In this document: positions 62,288-64,000 of the stretch, piece by piece
How the letters are laid out: every line of letters starts with the position of its first letter
Numbering within the stretch: position 1 is the stretch's first letter
Translations under genes and position numbers: made by a program
Source: CAWDXG01 sp963822115
GTDB lineage: Bacteria; Myxococcota_A; Polyangia; Polyangiales; Polyangiaceae
Assembly (NCBI GenBank): GCA_963822115.1
Contig: CAWGGM010000015.1
Span: 434,001-498,000, forward strand
Direction of reading: 5' to 3'
Length of the DNA: 64,000 nt
The notes under the pieces: generated by a model
Told to the model about the DNA's origin: nothing
The model's input: only the letters and a program-made list of their open reading frames with translations
Database searches by the model: none

Positions 62288-63784
62288 CTAGTTCACCGGA
62301 ACGAGGGCCGCGCCGTCTGTCCCGCAGAACTGCGAATCGCCCGGGTACTGCGTGCCGCAGACCGGGCAGATCCGCTTCTGGACGGCAGGTTCCTGCTCGC
62401 GGTCCGCCAGATACACGGCCGCGGGCACCAGCTCCTCTTCGTGTGTCGGGCAGGTCTGGACGCCCGGGTCGAAGCCCTGGCCGCAGATGGGGCACACGCC
62501 CCCCGTCGGGCCGCGCGAGTCCACACCTTCCTCGACCGGAATCAGCCGATTGCCGTCCATGGCGCAGAAGCCCGCGTCGGCCGGATACTCCTCGCGACAG
62601 GTCGGGCAGATCATGCCGCGTCGTGCGGGCGCCCGACTTGCGCCGGGTCCGCCGGTTTCGGGACTCCCGCTCTCGTCGGACTCGCTTGCCGCGTGCTGAC
62701 GGCGCGTGCGGCGGACCAGCACCAGCCCGATGATGCCGAGCAGCAGCGCTGCTCCTCCGAGGATCGCGATGAACTCGCGCTTGCGTGCACGCGCCGCATC
62801 GCGCGCGACGACCGACCGCGAGCCGATGGAGCCGGACGCGATGACGGCAACGGCCGCATCCCCGGACTCGCCCGACTGGTCGAAATCTCCGCTTCCGAGC
62901 AGAGCGTCGTAGCGCTTGCTGGAGGCGACCTCGACGACGACGTGCGCGGCGTGCCCCGCGACGACGGCGCTCAGCGGGATCTCGGTTTCGGGTGCGTCGT
63001 CCGCCACGCTGATGCGCCCGGGTCCGGTCATCTTGGCCGGTGCGTCCTGCTTGTCGATCTTCCAGCTGGGGGCGACCGACAACCGGCAGCCCGAGCTGTC
63101 GAGCACCGCGGCTCGAAATGTAAACTGTTCGCCGGGGCGCATCAGCTTGCGCGACGGGCGCACCTCGAGCCGTGCGGGCGGTCCCGTCTCGCCGCAACGC
63201 TTGGGGGGAGGTTCGGGCTTCTTCGGGGCTGGCGTCGGTGCCGCCGCCGGCGGAGGAGCCGAAGCGGCGGGCTGGGGAGGCGCTGCGCCTTCGCGTTGGA
63301 TCAGCGAGTAGGAACGCGTGCGGCGTACGCTGGCCGTGCAGTTCTGCCCTTCGATCACGAACTGGTACTGCCCCGTCTCGTCGAAGCTGATCGTGTTGTC
63401 CGTGGCACTGATGGTCGTGATGATGGTTGCCTGGCGCGAGTCGTTGCTGGCGGTCTTGCAGACGTTGCGCCAGCCGCGCCGGCCTCCCGAGTGGCTGCGT
63501 CGCGACAGACCCGGGAACTGCTCCCAGCAGCGCGTCGTCGAGTACGACGGGCCCGCGCCCGTGATGCTCAGCTCGCTGCCGACCTGACGGATGGTGACCG
63601 TGCCTCCCGGCGCGCCGCCGCCACCTGGCCTGGGGCCGCACGCCTTGCCCCAGTCACCGATGTTCCATGCGACGCGCATGGCACTTGCCGACCAGCGACC
63701 CGAGAGTGTCGGCAGGTCGGCCCGTGCCGGTGCCGCCCACAGCAACAACGCGACAATCAGAGCAGACAGGGCTTGACGAGCCAC
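62288..63784 (-). CDS. Exported-domain/TM/cytoplasmic zinc-ribbon protein
   Basis: A 498-residue protein with a signal peptide (SALIVALLLWAAPARA) and a secreted region of about 320 residues (a Cys-containing beta domain, then a Pro/Ala linker and a beta-sandwich-like part). A single TM helix (about 337-358, IAILGGAALLLGIIGLVLV) follows, and a cytoplasmic tail with three zinc-ribbon-like units (CPTCREEYPADAGFC; CPICGQGFDPGVQTC; CPVCGTQYPGDSQFC). This orientation suggests signalling or anchoring between envelope and cytoplasm. It lies 133 bp upstream of the GltJ-like gene on the same strand and may belong with it. Confidence 0.75.
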   Translation of the reverse strand: MARQALSALIVALLLWAAPARADLPTLSGRWSASAMRVAWNIGDWGKACGPRPGGGGAPGGTVTIRQVGSELSITGAGPSYSTTRCWEQFPGLSRRSHSGGRRGWRNVCKTASNDSRQATIITTISATDNTISFDETGQYQFVIEGQNCTASVRRTRSYSLIQREGAAPPQPAASAPPPAAAPTPAPKKPEPPPKRCGETGPPARLEVRPSRKLMRPGEQFTFRAAVLDSSGCRLSVAPSWKIDKQDAPAKMTGPGRISVADDAPETEIPLSAVVAGHAAHVVVEVASSKRYDALLGSGDFDQSGESGDAAVAVIASGSIGSRSVVARDAARARKREFIAILGGAALLLGIIGLVLVRRTRRQHAASESDESGSPETGGPGASRAPARRGMICPTCREEYPADAGFCAMDGNRLIPVEEGVDSRGPTGGVCPICGQGFDPGVQTCPTHEEELVPAAVYLADREQEPAVQKRICPVCGTQYPGDSQFCGTDGAALVPVN

Positions 63785-63863
63785 GGCGACGGGAGCGTAT
63801 CAGACCGTCGCCGGCCGGGCGTCTGGCGCCGCCGTCCGGGTGTTCACCACCCCGCACCTCGCG

Positions 63864-63893
63864 TTGACACCGCAATTTGGCCAGTGCTAGCGT
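63864..63893 (+). promoter_or_regulatory. Possible sigma70-type promoter for the last gene
   Basis: TTGACA (63864-63869), an 18-bp spacer and TAGCGT (63888-63893) lie about 60 bp before the ATG at 63952. The -10 is weak, so this is only suggestive. A short AAGCC/GGCTT hairpin sits just downstream (63899-63913). Confidence 0.35.
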
Positions 63894-63951
63894 CGCTCAA
63901 GCCTCGGGGGCTTCGATTTCCTTGGCTTTTTTCGTGTCTGGAGGGCTTGTC

Positions 63952-64000
63952 ATGCGGTCGGTGAACGCCTCGGGCCGGTGGTCCATCCGCGGCTTGTGCG
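63952..64000 (+). CDS. N-terminal start of a gene cut by the window end
   Basis: ATG 63952 follows GGAGGG (63940-63945) and opens a frame that stays open for all 16 codons to the edge (MRSVNASGRWSIRGLC). It is divergent from the zinc-ribbon membrane gene. The product cannot be named; the basic, short start would fit a signal-peptide N-terminus. Confidence 0.5.
   Translation, partial: MRSVNASGRWSIRGLC

Overview
The window is GC-rich, gene-dense DNA from what looks like a myxobacterium, most likely a Polyangia/Sorangiineae-type member of the Myxococcota. This is inferred from content, not from a marker gene. It carries many secreted lipoproteins with Gly/Ser/Thr linkers and cysteine-rich repeats, a MopE-like calcium-binding motif lipoprotein, a GltJ/AgmX-type zinc-ribbon/GYF/TonB-like protein, LuxR-type regulators and frequent GTG/TTG starts. 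I saw no tRNA, rRNA, CRISPR array, insertion sequence or obvious phage integrase.

Layout. 1-2.3 kb: the end of an unrecognised module on the minus strand (a Gly-rich protein cut by the window edge, a small beta-rich protein, a response regulator with an 11-G tract upstream). 2.4-13 kb: cysteine-rich lipoproteins mixed with a YheT-type hydrolase, a Memo-like protein, an MFS transporter, RlpA, an AmgK-like kinase and an unknown protein. 13-16.2 kb: rsmG, a YceI protein, and two lipoproteins, one almost pure Gly-Gly-Thr repeat. 16.3-20.4 kb: an ergothioneine cluster (egtD divergent from egtC-egtB) with a FEN-type nuclease coupled to egtB. 20.5-28.4 kb: an outer-membrane protein, a PrsW protease, a C45 acyltransferase coupled to a glycosyltransferase, 5-formyl-THF cyclo-ligase and a secreted penicillin-acylase-family lipoprotein. 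28.5-33.8 kb (minus strand): a Fur-family regulator, a P-type-ATPase-like protein that has lost its catalytic residues, argF and argD, with a perfect 17-bp palindrome at the argD stop. 33.9-36.5 kb: two tandem LuxR paralogues and a small signal-anchored protein.

36.5-41.4 kb: two overlapping alkaline-phosphatase-superfamily (sulfatase-like) proteins with Thr at the nucleophile position. 41.6-48.4 kb: mostly housekeeping (RlmI-type methyltransferase, outer-membrane protein, Lnt, HU, YbeY, transaldolase) plus small membrane proteins. 48.4-53.1 kb: a DUF5684 membrane protein, an ApbE lipoprotein, an M20 amidohydrolase, a lipoprotein and a methyltransferase. 53.1-56.9 kb: a minus-strand operon of M1 aminopeptidase with HEAT repeats, enoyl-CoA hydratase and a small Cys protein. 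57-64 kb: a DUF218 lipoprotein, RecD2, the GltJ-like protein, a membrane protein with cytoplasmic zinc ribbons, and the first codons of a further gene.

Together the genes suggest a heavy investment in the envelope (lipoproteins, Lnt, RlpA, ApbE, outer-membrane proteins, lipid- or polymer-modifying phosphotransferase-like enzymes) beside core metabolism and redox protection by ergothioneine. The most unusual items are the catalytically stripped P-type ATPase beside a Fur regulator, the Gly-Gly-Thr repeat lipoprotein, the Thr-nucleophile enzyme pair, the LuxR tandem duplication, the 17-bp palindrome and the unidentified left-edge module.
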